A DNA stretch of 64,000 nt from Parelaphostrongylus tenuis (taxonomy: Eukaryota; Nematoda; Chromadorea; Rhabditida; Metastrongylidae): contig JAHQIW010000203.1 in assembly GCA_019055375.1 (NCBI GenBank), forward strand, positions 124,001 to 188,000, given 5' to 3'. Both the position numbers and the translations under genes were made by a program. Shown piece by piece: positions 22,745 through 35,000 of the stretch. The notes under the pieces were generated by a model. That model saw nothing but the letters and a program-made list of their open reading frames with translations. It was not told the origin of the DNA and did not search any database. The number at the start of each line of letters is the position of its first letter. Within the stretch, counting starts at the first letter, position 1.

Positions 22745-23620
22745 AATGTTATTGTTTGTAAAATACGTATGTTGGTTGTTGAATAAACAAGGTGAACAGA
22801 TCCACACCATCTATAGGAATCGACACAATTTGTGATGGTTAGAGAAGATTTGAAATAACTAGGCGTTGTTCCTACTAAAAGTACGTTTATAGAAATCCCC
22901 ATAACGATAAACTATCTTCCTACCAAAAAACTTTGTATAGAACCGAAGTTGATTGTTAGGAAGTAAGTGAAAAAGTTCATTGTGAAGCTGAAATAAAGCA
23001 TCGTGGGGGCGAAACGTCAATCTTCTCCTGCAGTATAACGTAGTACTGAGGTTCTTCAAGGAATAAGGCTTGCTATTAAAGCGTCGCTATTCAGGTTATC
23101 GAATGAGTGATAAAAACATCAATACACCAGGAAAAATCTTATATGGAATCAGACAAGATGTTTTTCCTTGTAGGAAGCGGTTTTTTCGTCGAAACACAGA
23201 AGATTTTATGAGCATTCTCTTTACTATTAACCTTTCATAGGAGCCTTTTCTATAATATTTCTTTATCTAGCATCACAGTTATTATTCTGTATCGACAGTT
23301 ATCTTGGAATAGAAATTTTACTTTGTAATGCCAAGAGATACCTTGTGAAGTTGATATAAAACGAACTCTGACTGTAAAACGTATCCTTTTCATTGTAAAA
23401 CGGGCTATAAAAGTCTCTTCACAAAGCAAACATAGTGGAGAATAGAAAAGCATGGGTAAAAAATAAAAAGAAACGAAGTTAAATAACGGCTGGAAATAAG
23501 TTACCTTTCACAGTAATTGCTTTTCCTGTTGAAAACGAATGATTTTCGATACATAGGCATTTCCGCAAGATATAAAACTTTTATCGCAGTATCTCCCGTG
23601 ACGGCACTCTCTCGCCAAAG
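22743..23620. other. No gene seen; hammerhead-like tail motif near 22980
   Basis: AGCTGAAATAAAGC is followed by GGGGGCGAAACGTC (about 22986-23022), echoing the ends of the Penelope-like fragments, but no CUGANGA core remains. The rest is unrecognised. Confidence 0.3.
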
Positions 23621-23624
23621 CTGT

Positions 23625-23840
23625 TACTGCCGCTGTGTAGTGGATAATAAAGTTACCCGATTGCGATCAAAGGGGCATATCTGTTGGCGGCAAATTCCTG
23701 ATGAACCTTCGTTGCTCTAATAAAATTGTAACCTTCATGAGGAGTACCATTAGAGCAAAAACTGTTTCCAGTAACCTCAACGGAGCCTGGAAAAGGTTCG
23801 GACTACGCTCGCATATGCAGTGTAAAATCCCAAATCATTT
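23625..23840 (+). mobile_element. RTE reverse transcriptase remnant
   Basis: The frame reads GGKFLMNLRCSNKIVTFMRS then WKRFGLR, aligning with the NLRFADDIVL region of RTE elements; the DD is lost. The paralogous remnant is at 61.04-61.33 kb. Confidence 0.55.
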
Positions 23841-24229
23841 TCATGGCGTTGAGGAGAAATTTTCAAATTTATTGTTCATGACTGCAGCATCACTAGAGAG
23901 GGGGATTGAAATAGAGATTGATGTCTTCATCTATTCGAAAACGAGGGCCGTTGTGAAAAGTTTTTATTTTTATTTTATATATACTTGGTACAACGGTGAA
24001 TGAATTAGTATGGTACTAAAATTTGATAAGCACCTAGCGGCTTACATATTTATTAATGACAAGCAAAGTGCAGAAGACTTTGAATAGCGAAAAGCTATCG
24101 TAACGTTGTAGACAACAAAAAGCATTCTTGGCGTTGATCAATCTCTGAGAAAATAATCATGTATTCAACTTTATTAAGAGCACCGTAGAAGTGAGCAAGT
24201 ACATAATTCACCTGGATTGCAACAGCTGG

Positions 24230-24420
24230 GATGTCAAGTCAGTGTTATGCTATACCAGATAAGCCTGATACCACTTAACAGCACCAGAGGGACGAATACT
24301 TGATGAGTCCACAGCGTGAGATTGAACCACAGAGCAATTCCTTTTGTATCACATTATACCTTTAAAGACTTGGGTATTCACTCGCTCTACTCCCTATGGT
24401 GCGCAGGAGTAATCCATTGG
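24230..24420 (-). mobile_element. tRNA-derived SINE relic, family 2
   Basis: It contains GAGTCCACAGCGTGAGATTGAACC (minus-strand B-box region) and CCTGATACCACTTAACAGCACC, related to the copies at 46.2 and 46.7 kb. Confidence 0.4.
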
Positions 24421-24720
24421 AACCCCTTTCTGCGAAAAAATCGCTAAGTATGGGAGTTTTCTAGAGCTTTTGTGAATCAATCGCTCTATCGCGTCGATCG
24501 TTTTCCTCCTATACTTTCGGTATCTCGGGAGACCCAATCAGATGCGGCTTCTATTCATCAGTTGATGTTGAAGCACATTAACGATTCCTATGTGATAGAT
24601 GTTCAAATGAACTATGTGTCAGATCTATGATCCTCGACAGTTTGGCGTACAAAGTGCTGTCTTTAATCAAAGATTCCAATCACTAATGTAGGCCAGAGCT
24701 TTTGTCCCTTCCTCTTTGTT
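24420..24720 (-). mobile_element. RTE 3'-end relic
   Basis: On the minus strand, SDWVSRDTE...FTKALE corresponds to TDWIPRDVK...LFTKALE of the RTE copy at 4597-4857. It is heavily decayed, and its paralogue is at 61.80-62.11 kb. Confidence 0.55.
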
Positions 24721-25344
24721 GAGAGATTAGGTGTATTCTGAAAATCAACCCTTCCACTACATGTTTTTAACGCCGAGCGAACTTCATTCTGCTTGAGTGG
24801 TCATCAGATATTTGACGCTTATTTTGAAGAAAGAAGAATTGTTGAGTTATAAGCGTAGATGCAAACTCGCGTGCATTTTGTGCTCTTCGCAGTAGCTTCT
24901 GTGTTTTCAAAAGCTCTGAAACTGGTGACTGGGTCACAAGTGGTGAGGTAGCCATTCCAATTTCAGGAAGACTTGTTCAATACAAACATCACTGCGCCAC
25001 TGGACAATTTCCAGCAAAAATTTTCTAAGTCTTGAAATCAATCTACACAGATTAGCGTGCTGAGATGAGGAATCGGAAAGACTGCCTCTATCATCATTTC
25101 GACCGATGACCTCAAAGCCTACATAAAAAACATGGTGCATGTGATTTTTATCCAACAAGCTCGACTTGATTATCAAACCATTTCCAGTCATACGTGCTTG
25201 AGGGAATAAATTGTTCTATGAGAAAGTTTTTTTTCATTACTCTAAGGTGTAGTTGAAATTTTGCACTTATTTCACGGGATTCGTTTTTCCATTTGAGTCC
25301 AAGTAATAAAGAAAATATAAAAAATTTGAACAAGGACTGAAACT

Positions 25345-25350
25345 TTATTA
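25345..25350 (-). terminator. AATAAA polyadenylation signal, receptor unit 3
   Basis: On the minus strand TTAATAAAG lies about 375 bases after the stop codon at 25723. The surrounding block is conserved downstream of units 2 and 4 as well. Confidence 0.45.
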
Positions 25351-25722
25351 ACCTAACTGGCTACGGCACAATGTTATCATGAATGATCTCACAGTAATAA
25401 ACAGTTAATTTCCTAATGGGGAGCACAAAGTTAGATAATAAAACGTACCACGATATAATTGCAACATTAAAAGCATCAGGACATCAAATTGCTCTACGAC
25501 ACTCAGGACAATTAAACGTCAACAATCAATACTCAGAACTCAGTAGTGCTTAGAATGCTCATTAAGAATTATTTCAAAGGAATTCTTCTTGAACCGCTAT
25601 GTGAAACTAAAATTGAAAGTCTGCAACTAATTGCTGTTTTTTTTTCTTAAAGAATGAAGAATCTAGAATTCATAGAGCTTTTTCACTTGTCTAGCAACTA
25701 TTATATCACAAAAGAGTTCATG

Positions 25723-26016
25723 CTAATGTCGGAATCGCCCTTCTTCTGCTTGCCTAGTTGCATGACGCTCTTCTCCATTAGTTGAAGCCACTTGTAAAGG
25801 AACTATAGTGGTACTTTTCCGGAGCAAACTGCGAGCATGTTCTTGCACGTCTCTGTTGAAAAGGCACAGCATGAAAGACATTGAGGTGGCGTTGGAGATG
25901 ATAGTGAAATTTTCGAAAGCGACTACAAAGAAACGTGCATAGCCCGTTATGCCAAGGACTGGAATGAACTTGAACATTGCCATGGCGATGACAAACAACG
26001 CGCTGGTTGGAATCGT
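25723..26016 (-). CDS. Unit 3 last exon (TM6-TM7 and C-tail)
   Basis: The acceptor ATATTTCAG precedes TIPTSALFVIAMAMFKFIP (TM6). GYARFFVVAFEN and IISNATSMSFMLCLF (TM7) follow, then NRDVQEHARSLLRKS and a basic tail ending GRFRH and TAG. Length and sequence match 63319-63612 (also 294 nt, intact). The retrozyme-like insertion starts only 3 bases beyond the AG. Confidence 0.8.
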   Translation of the reverse strand, partial: TIPTSALFVIAMAMFKFIPVLGITGYARFFVVAFENFTIISNATSMSFMLCLFNRDVQEHARSLLRKSTTIVPLQVASTNGEERHATRQAEEGRFRH

Positions 26017-29000
26017 CTGAAATATACACAGTTTAACTCATGATTATTATTTGAGCCGACATGTCATGTGGTCTGTTGAACGGGCTGACTAATAAAACCC
26101 GATACACGTGTTTCTACCTTGACGGTCCATCAGTCACGCGGTACCCCTTCGTCTTTGAGCAATCCTCTCTTGGCGCTCAGCCCCTTACACTAAGAGTAGG
26201 CGAGGACGAACATTTTGCATTGTAAGTCAGGTGAAATTATCACTGAACAGATAGTGTTGTACACTCGATTGCTCTTTGTCTGATATTCTTGTAATACTAT
26301 ACGTTTATTTCGAGTGTTTTTTGAGACTACGCGCAAATCTCATTATAGCTCATAATTATTCTTTGAGCCAACATATCATGTGGTCTGTTAAGCGGGCTGA
26401 CTTATGGAGCCCGATACACGTGTTTCGACCTTGGCGGTCTGAGCGCCCGAGGGGATTGGCCAAAGACAAAGGGTACTGCCCGACTGATGAGACCGTCACC
26501 GTAGAAACACGTTTATCGGACTTTATAAGTCAGCCCGTTTAACAGACCATATAATATGTTGGCTCAAGAATAATTATGAGATATATTGAAATTTGAGCAT
26601 GGTCTTGAATTGAAATATTCACACAACTGTATACAAGATCTTCAGAATAGTTGAACAGAAGTGGGTAAGAGAGAGGAGGAAGCCAAGGCACTCGAAGTTT
26701 CGTTCACTTCTTTCAATTTCTTCCTAAGAAATAGCTGATATAATTAATCTCACAGATCTAACGACACCAAGATTGCATGACCGGTTGGTAGTTACAATTA
26801 CAGTGCTGTTTCCATAACTGCAATCGACTCGTTTTCTTACATTCGTCGTTTCAAATATCTTTGAACATCCCATGTGTTGTATTGATTGCTGCCTGAAGAC
26901 TTCATCTTTCTCACAAAAGTCGTAGGATGCTGGTCGAGTCCAACCCTTGAAGTCATAGAAATAGCACGCTAGGGTATTACCACGTGATCTCAAGAAACTG
27001 CTATAGAGGGTAATCGAACCAGTAACTCGCTTTCTGATGATCTGCATTACTAAGCACACCACTATACATTGAGTTTGAAATTTGAGAACAAAATATTAAG
27101 AAAGAAAACATTTCTGAAAGCTGTTCTTGCTTAAAACTACAACTTTATTTACTGCCTAATTTTGGCTAAGTTAAATCATTACTACTAGCTTACAGTGGTG
27201 CCCTTCTGTTGCTGACTTGAAGTATCCACATAATGTTTTGAAGAAGTAGTAGTCAGAATACGTCAAATATTGGCAAAAGTCTCTTAGTGACTATGATGCG
27301 TAAAGCTATAGACGTCACCTCACTAGTGGTGTTAACGACGAGGACTGGTTATCACTCATATATGACACTGCAATACTGACTTTCTCAACCAATCTCAATT
27401 CTAACCTGTTAGTACTGAAAGTTATTCATTTTCTAACAAAATCTTAAATTCCAAAGCCTCTCTCACTCGAATCATGTGTGTAAAATACATGACAGATTGC
27501 AGAAATTAATTTTTAGTATTCCCTCGAGAAGATCTGTTGCTTAGGTTTAGAGCCATCAATACAATCATTGATTTATTTCGTTTCTCGCTCAATAATAAGC
27601 TCTATTTCTGCTGCATAAAGCGCTATGTTATTTTTTCAGAAATCTCGGCTTAGAGGTTCGACTGAAATAACATCAAAGCCAACTTAAACCGACTGAAATG
27701 TATAAGAAAACTTTAATGTAAGTGACATCCGTTCCTCGTCTGGAAACGCGCACAGATGCCTTATTATTATCTGTGTGTAACGAAAATTAGCGCTTTGCAC
27801 AATCTTCTACGTTTGTCTTTATCGATAGTATTTCACACTTTACATTAGCATGGCTACGCAAACATATTCTCGTCTTCTGTTATGTACTATTCCTCGACGC
27901 AAGTTTTTACTCTTGTTAGAACAAGTATTCATGAACACGTCTTTGTTTCGTACATTAGTCACTATTCCTACGAGAACTGTCGACAAAATCGACTGACTTA
28001 TCGATTCAATTATCCGACAACATAAATAGAAAACATGATATTCTTTATAAGTTAATCATATTTTCAATCTTGCTTTTTGACGAAATGGAGTTTAAGGGAA
28101 TGACCTAAAAAAATTCGAAGGCGACATCCTACGACTGTTCACTGGCCTGCATCTGTAGCATCGCCGAGACATTGTCAGGAGCAGAAAGATGTCATCGAAA
28201 TGAATCTGACTTTTAGGAATGTTTAGAGCCTTACCCGAGGTTGGTATGCCAGAGTCATACACGCATGCATCGGAGGTCTCACCATCCTCGTCAGTGGCCC
28301 ACGCCCCTCATTAAGCCCTACACTGTAGCAAAGGGAAGGGGAATGCGGTGACGTTTTGAAATTTTCAATAACAGTCGATGCCTTAGATCAATGAAATGGA
28401 TATAATCGTCAACAATTAGCTAGGCTCGGCGGCTCGCTTCTATTGAGCAAGCCATGGGCATTCGCTCTTCAACGCTTGATGGACTATGGTTTAAGACGTC
28501 CGACATCACATAGGCTCATGCAGGCTCCACGTTTCTTCGTTGCGATACCTCATCGTTAGCGTCCCTCACTTATTGTTCATCTCCTTGCTTATTGGTCACG
28601 TTCTCACGTATCACTATGTTCGATTAAGTCATTGTTCATAGACTTAGATAGATGGAGCGAAGCATTGTTCTTTACTATAATCTTTGGTTTATCCAAAGTG
28701 TATAGTCTGACTTCTGGATGGATTCATTGTCTAATTATCGTAATGCGTGTTACTCACTTATGGCTCATCGCTTTCTTCTGTGCTCACAGTTCTCACGCTA
28801 TTAGCAGAAGACTTAGGTGACATTTACAATGGCAATCTCATTGTGTAACTATCGTAGTACATATTCCGTTCACAGAACAATTCCATATCTAGCACGTTTC
28901 TCTCGGAAGTCTCCCATCTTCACACGCTCTCTTACAATCACTCTTCCAAGAAGCTTCTCACATCGCTCTTCACAGTATTTTTATAATTGTCAATTACTTA

Positions 29001-32000
29001 AACCCACTGAGCCACCACTTTATCTCAGTCACAGTTTCTCACAACTATTGTTCACATGTCGCGTATTACAGTCTTGGCCGTTATTGTTGTTGTTGTTTGT
29101 CGTGATAACAATATTACTATGTAAATGAATGTTTAATTACCCAAGTTTGAGATACGAGCGGTGGCTACAATAGCATCTAACCAAGCACAACTTCAGCAAG
29201 GTAAGAACAATTGCAGTTGGATATGACAGCTGCTGACAAGAGTAGGAACAATGTCATCAACAGATCAGTAAAACAATGAGCAACGCAACCGCCTTACATC
29301 GTCTTCTCCTTGACTTTTCACCATTCCACCTCACGCAGAATGTGATTAAATAGCAACAGTGAATTTCGTGACCGCACAGATACTTTTAGCTTACAATCAA
29401 CAAGATTTCTTATTTAGCAGCTTTTTAGCAGTGGTATGACTTCATGACTACATATTGAATAATATTGACTAAGTAATATTGACTAATATTCAAAACGTCG
29501 TCGCATGATATTGACCTACTAGCTTTTATAGAATGCATTAATTGCTTCTTCGACCATACTTCGCCTAAGATTCTCACAAATGGCTTCATTTGGCAAGCAG
29601 CAGTGACATAAGTGGACATTGTGTTCAATTAAGTAGGCAATAAGGTGATGCTCAACTCCTATCGATAGACATAGCAGGCGAGATTGACGCCGGACGATTT
29701 GATTTCGCTGTTTCAAGTGCTTGAAAACTGGTGTCTTCATAACTTTCAAATGTTCAGCTTTTCTAACAAAATCACACGAGAGATGAGCAAGCTGATGATA
29801 CAGATTTCGTCTAGCTTCAGCAGTTTTTTTTTCATGATCGATCAAATTATCATAGATTCTGAATGTTGACAATCCAAAAAACTACTCCTTCTTGTGAATG
29901 AGTGTCCGAAGAAATAGCGAGAGCCTAAAATCCGCAAAGTAAGATTTTCTTGCCTGGATCAAGAATAATATCTCTTTTTTCAGATGTCCTTCATCAACAG
30001 TTTGTCGAGGCGCCCTTATTTTCACATAAATAATAAAGTATACGCAACACATCAGAACTGCTACCACGTTGCATTGATAGTAGAGAAGCTGAAAAGAAAG
30101 TTAAATTGCCGCAGCTATTTTATCGAATGCTGCCACCGAAAGCCTCAGAAATAGTTTAACTTTAGAACGGTCTACTCTGTAATTTTTAGCAGAATAGAAA
30201 CTCTCGAAAAGCTTCTCACATAATGCAGCAGTCATAATCCGAATGCGTTCAAAGAGAACATTGATAACGGTAGATGTGAATACTTATACTCCTCGCCTAG
30301 CAAAGTTCTTCATCTCGCATATGATTATTACATCATCACCATTACAGCTTGAATGTTATGGATTTTTCAAATAAATGCGAATGGATAAGAATGGTAAAAA
30401 AAACCATATAAGACGTTCACATTTGACCTTCTTTATAAGGTGAAGAGTATTATATAAGCATCCATATCTACCTCTTCGAACGTATTCGGATTATGATAAC
30501 TGCATTTTGTGAATAGCTTTTCCAGCGTATTCAATTATCTGAGCAGTACACAATAAAATACTCTAGAACAGAACCCGTTCTACTACCATTCTTTCTATGC
30601 CCCAAGATAGTGATTTGCCCACAACTTATTGTTGGTTTCCAACAGTAATTCAAGGTTTTGCATATCATTGACATTATTGTATATGTAATTAAAACATCAT
30701 CTTGCCATCAAAATAGTGGTTCAATAAATAAATCTTATTGATTCCATCCTCTCAAATGGCTTATAGCCTCATCGTCGGCGCGAGAACTGCGAAATACAGC
30801 AGAGGATTCATTACCCTTCACCCTTCTGCAGCGGGATAACTCAAGCTGAAAAGGAGTCCGACGTCTTCACCTAGAAATCTCAGCTAAGGGTAAACAGTAC
30901 CAGGAAAGACCGCCACTATGGTAGCTACTTGTCGGAAAGTGGTAAGCTCTTTCTAATTCACAGGGTCCAGCAACTGCTCTGTTGTGGAAGACCTGAGGAA
31001 GCCTTAGTTAGGCATATTTTGTGACTCCGAAAAAAAGCAGCTAAACCAGTGAGTTTTCCTGCGATAGGGTTGGCAATATCAGTGAAGACAGGCCGTCCAA
31101 AAAAATTCGTAGGATTTCATAAAAGGAGTTGGATTTTAGATGAGCGGGTGAACGGTAAAGACAACGCCACTTAGCTTTCGTTGTGTGAAATTCTCCTCCG
31201 CAGACCGAAGTTGTCTTGTAATCCAATATTTGTTTGTTGGTCTTTCAGCTTTTACCTTGTAGAGCGATCATTCAAAATTTTATGTTTATAGAGGCGTCAG
31301 AAATCTCGTGATGATCGGCACTGGAGAAAATTGTTACCCTGTTATCGGGGAAGAAGAGAAAGCAGTCGTCATGGCCATGTCGTTGCACTAGTCTTGTTCG
31401 TTTCCAATGGCGTCCTGTTCACCCCAAGATTTGACCCTCTCTTACGAGTTCTCTCACGGTCTTAACTCCGTGAAAAGCACAGTGGACGGCGTAATAAGGA
31501 TGTGTTTCTCAGACTGAGCCGTTAGAATTTTCTGGAATCTCGAGGTCGTAGCTGAGGGGTTCCTCAGGCCGCTGTGGCGATTACGATTGAAAGACACATT
31601 TATTAGCTTGTCACTTGCTGGTAATCAAGCTGGTCGTGCTTTTTGGTAATGGTTTACTCCAAGTTGAAATTTACGATGGAAACATCGGGCAACATCTGAG
31701 CATGGAAGTAAGAGAATAAATCTTTTTCTATACATCACAGTCCGACACCCAAGAGCACGTGACCTTTGGGGACTTCTTAGTAAGTATTGCTAATTTTAAA
31801 CAAATTTTCTCCTTGCAATTCATAATTTCATGCTTATATTATTTTAGTAAAAGTGAAATGATTGAAGGTCTTACATCTTCGACGTACAGCCCATTTTTTA
31901 TTTGCTCTGTGCAGTCAATCCAGTTATAAAACTCTGCAAAAAGCGTCGTTTCTATTGATTTTAATGATGATTCAGTATCGCATTTTTTGAATAGGGTAAG

Positions 32001-35000
32001 GCATTTAGGTTGACAGTTCTAGACATTTGCCTGTCCTGCTACCTTCGCATATTACCTTCGATAGAAAACTTTTTTTCGCATCCGGAAAGGTGGTTGAACG
32101 TCTGGATAGATATCATATAAATCCATAGAAAACCACACATTCTGAAACTAGAGAGTAGGCAAAACTATCAAATGGCTTGCTTAGCAAAAAACTAAAGACT
32201 CACATAATTGTGTTTTTTGTTGAAAAGAAAACGCCATTGATCTTTGGAAAAACAAATATAGTAAATCTGTCGATTGAAAGTAGAAATGTAAGAAGAAGCA
32301 TAGTCATATATGCTACAGCTTCAAGGTATTGTGCTGCCTTGTAGAATAAGCCATCACCCATATACTGAAACGTTGAAGATGATCATTTGTGAAAATTTAG
32401 AAAGTATCTATTTTATCCATCTATAGCATTATTATTATGATAGAACTATATAGCTAAGAATGTTGACTGATGTGTCGAGCCCTAAATTTCAGGCAAAAGT
32501 TGAAGTCGTGCTTCACCATTACCGGGGATGCGTGCTAATCATTGCAGGGTCGCAGCCGTCTTGCGATTATTCATACTTGGGCTTGATGCTGATAAGTGCC
32601 TACAAAACAGATTTTGTTGCCGGCTCATTGCTGTTAGCTTCCATACATTATATCGCGAAACGAGTGACAACAGAGCAATAGTCTCGGTATATACTGATTA
32701 GTACTCGGCTATAGCATAAACGGAACGCTGGTTCAATTTCCAATAAGGCTCAGAGTTTTCACATCACCCAGCATTCTTGGATGTTTGTAAAAGCTCCTAA
32801 ATCCTGAAACACAGGGTTTTATTGCTGAGTGGTCAAATCAAGCAATGCGAGAATGTTTTTATCTCAGAGTGATGCAGAAAGCCACTAACAAAAACGAGGT
32901 GACTTATAATCTCTCCTCTTACTCCTCACCTGTAAAAATGGTTCTTGCAAAAAACAACACACTGGGCGGCGGCAGACTCCAGAGCTAGCCCCGCTCCGTC
33001 ACGGGTGGTTGCTCGGCGGCAAGCTGTCCGCATCAGCGATTGCAACCTGCTGCAGTCCTTGGGAAGAAGGCTGCTGGTTCAATCCCCTAACACTATGCTT
33101 CATTATAGTTTTTTCAGCGCTATTTTCTTGTGTCAATTAGTGTTAAAGGTTTTCCTATAACGTAATTATTATAGCAAAAGGAGTCTACTTGTCTAACATT
33201 TCACAACTTTTTGATATATGACGTACATCAGTTGGATATGAAACGTTGGTTTTGTTTGGTTATAAAGCGACAAATAAATATCCAACCTCATTCGCTGGAC
33301 AGGAATTTTAAAAGGAAGTGTTGGTACCATGTGAAATCCTGAATCTCGGGCTCGAGCCGTACGTAACCGGTTTTCGAAAAAACATTTTTCTTATGCTGTA
33401 AAATCCGAAATGAAATAATGTTTCACACGCGCATATTTCTCACAATGCACAGCTTTTTTGTTGGATTATTAGTAATCATTCGATTGTGTAATGTCACATA
33501 GTTTTTGGCTAATTTACGGGCCGCTGGGTGGCGGCAATGGAGCTGCGCAAATATCAATTGCTTTTCAACCAGTCTTTTGCTGGTTCAATCTTTCTTATCC
33601 AACTAGGAAATTATTCTCTGCTCTGGAAGAAAATCTCCAAAGAAAGCGTATGAATGACTCTGCTACAACAAAATTTAAATACTTTTATTTTGCCTTGAAT
33701 GCGGATAAATCAATCGTCATTACGATCACTTTGATAAATTCAGGAGGCGAGAACGTCTTAATTGTTTCCAGCATGATTCGAAGTCATTCAGATAACAAGA
33801 GGCTTCTTCTACACGTTGCTCGATAAAGGATTGCATCAGCCGACCTTTCTGTCTCGCCCAGCGCCCAGCGAACTGGCCAAAGACCGCTTTCTCGCGCGTG
33901 CGAATTCAATCTTGTTTTTCCTGCCGCACTGCAGGGAAACGGTTTTTCAGGATATGAACACTGCATTAAAATGAGCAAACTACGCTATAGAATGATTACT
34001 AATTAATTGAAATTCAATTATTTGACCGCCTCTTGCCGTGGTACGATATTATAATATACCCAATAATGTAAAGTATTGTGAAAAACAATTGCGTCAACAG
34101 GGATTCAAACCCAGATCTCACTCTCTGGAGGCGCGTATGCTAACCGTTGCACCACCGACGCTCATTTTGCACAGCACTCCTTCTACGCTACAATGCGTTA
34201 TCTGTCAACAACGAACCGTCGACGGTCTGGCGGGGCAGCCGCTATTGGCATTGGCCCCTATTGCTGTGCAAAACTAACGTCGGTGGTCAACGGTTTAGCA
34301 CATGCTCACGGATAGAGTGAGATCTGGGTTCGAATCCCGGCTGACGCAAATGTTTTTGCGCAGCACTCTACATTATTGATTGCTAATTGTCTAAAGAAAA
34401 AGCTCTTCCGGCGGGAATCATGGGCATGTGGATCACAAGGAATTTCTTTCAGCAACAACGTCAAAATAGTCTTTATTGGAAACCGGCCGCGGAGAGCTAT
34501 CGCCAGAGATTCAAGCTTGCGAATGATAACCAACACTTCTATGAAAATATCTTGTCCAGCTACTGAGGTCCGATATTCATTTGTCTGTCTTAGAACTAAA
34601 GAGAAAGAGAAAAAACTCCAACTTTTTCTATATATGGTGTGACACGGTTTGTCAGTGATTTGAATATATTGTAGTGAAAATAAGTGGTAACAGCGAAAAA
34701 AACCACAGTGAAGTGTTGTGGTGGGGGATCGGATCAGCAACCTTCTTCCCGATGGACGGAAGCCAAGGCACTCGTCACTGCACGCTGCTCGCCGCCGAGT
34801 AGCCAAGCGCATTACGGATCAAGTCTAGCGCTGTGGTTCTGTGGTGCTTATGTGTTATACACCTATCAGTGTGTACACAGAAATAGAGCTGAAGGAAGAA
34901 CCGCACAAAACGGCTTGCCAATAGTCAATTTCAATGGCAGCGAAACTGTAGTTTCTCTTAATTGGTCTAATAGATAATGCATGCCCCCAAACGATCAGAG

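Larger units (their letters stand above)
26031..26611. mobile_element. Retrozyme-like hammerhead element, diverged copy
   Basis: The landmarks TTGAGCCGACATGTCATGTG and GGTCTGTT recur after about 312 bp (26051 and 26363), giving one full and one partial direct monomer. An inverted partial monomer follows from about 26460 to 26611. It is the same family as 8592-9277 but older. It carries three hammerhead remnants and is flanked by an 11/12-matching duplication. It lies in intron 6 of the unit 3 receptor, directly beside the 3' splice site. The corresponding intron end of unit 5 (63613 onward) lacks it. Confidence 0.75.

Noticed and set aside
29130..29240. SL1 RNA gene
   Set aside because: The leader is not followed by a GT donor, and I see no Sm site in context.
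34306..34812. 168-codon minus-strand frame as a gene
   Set aside because: It runs through two SINEs and a shared repeat block; the openness is coincidental.
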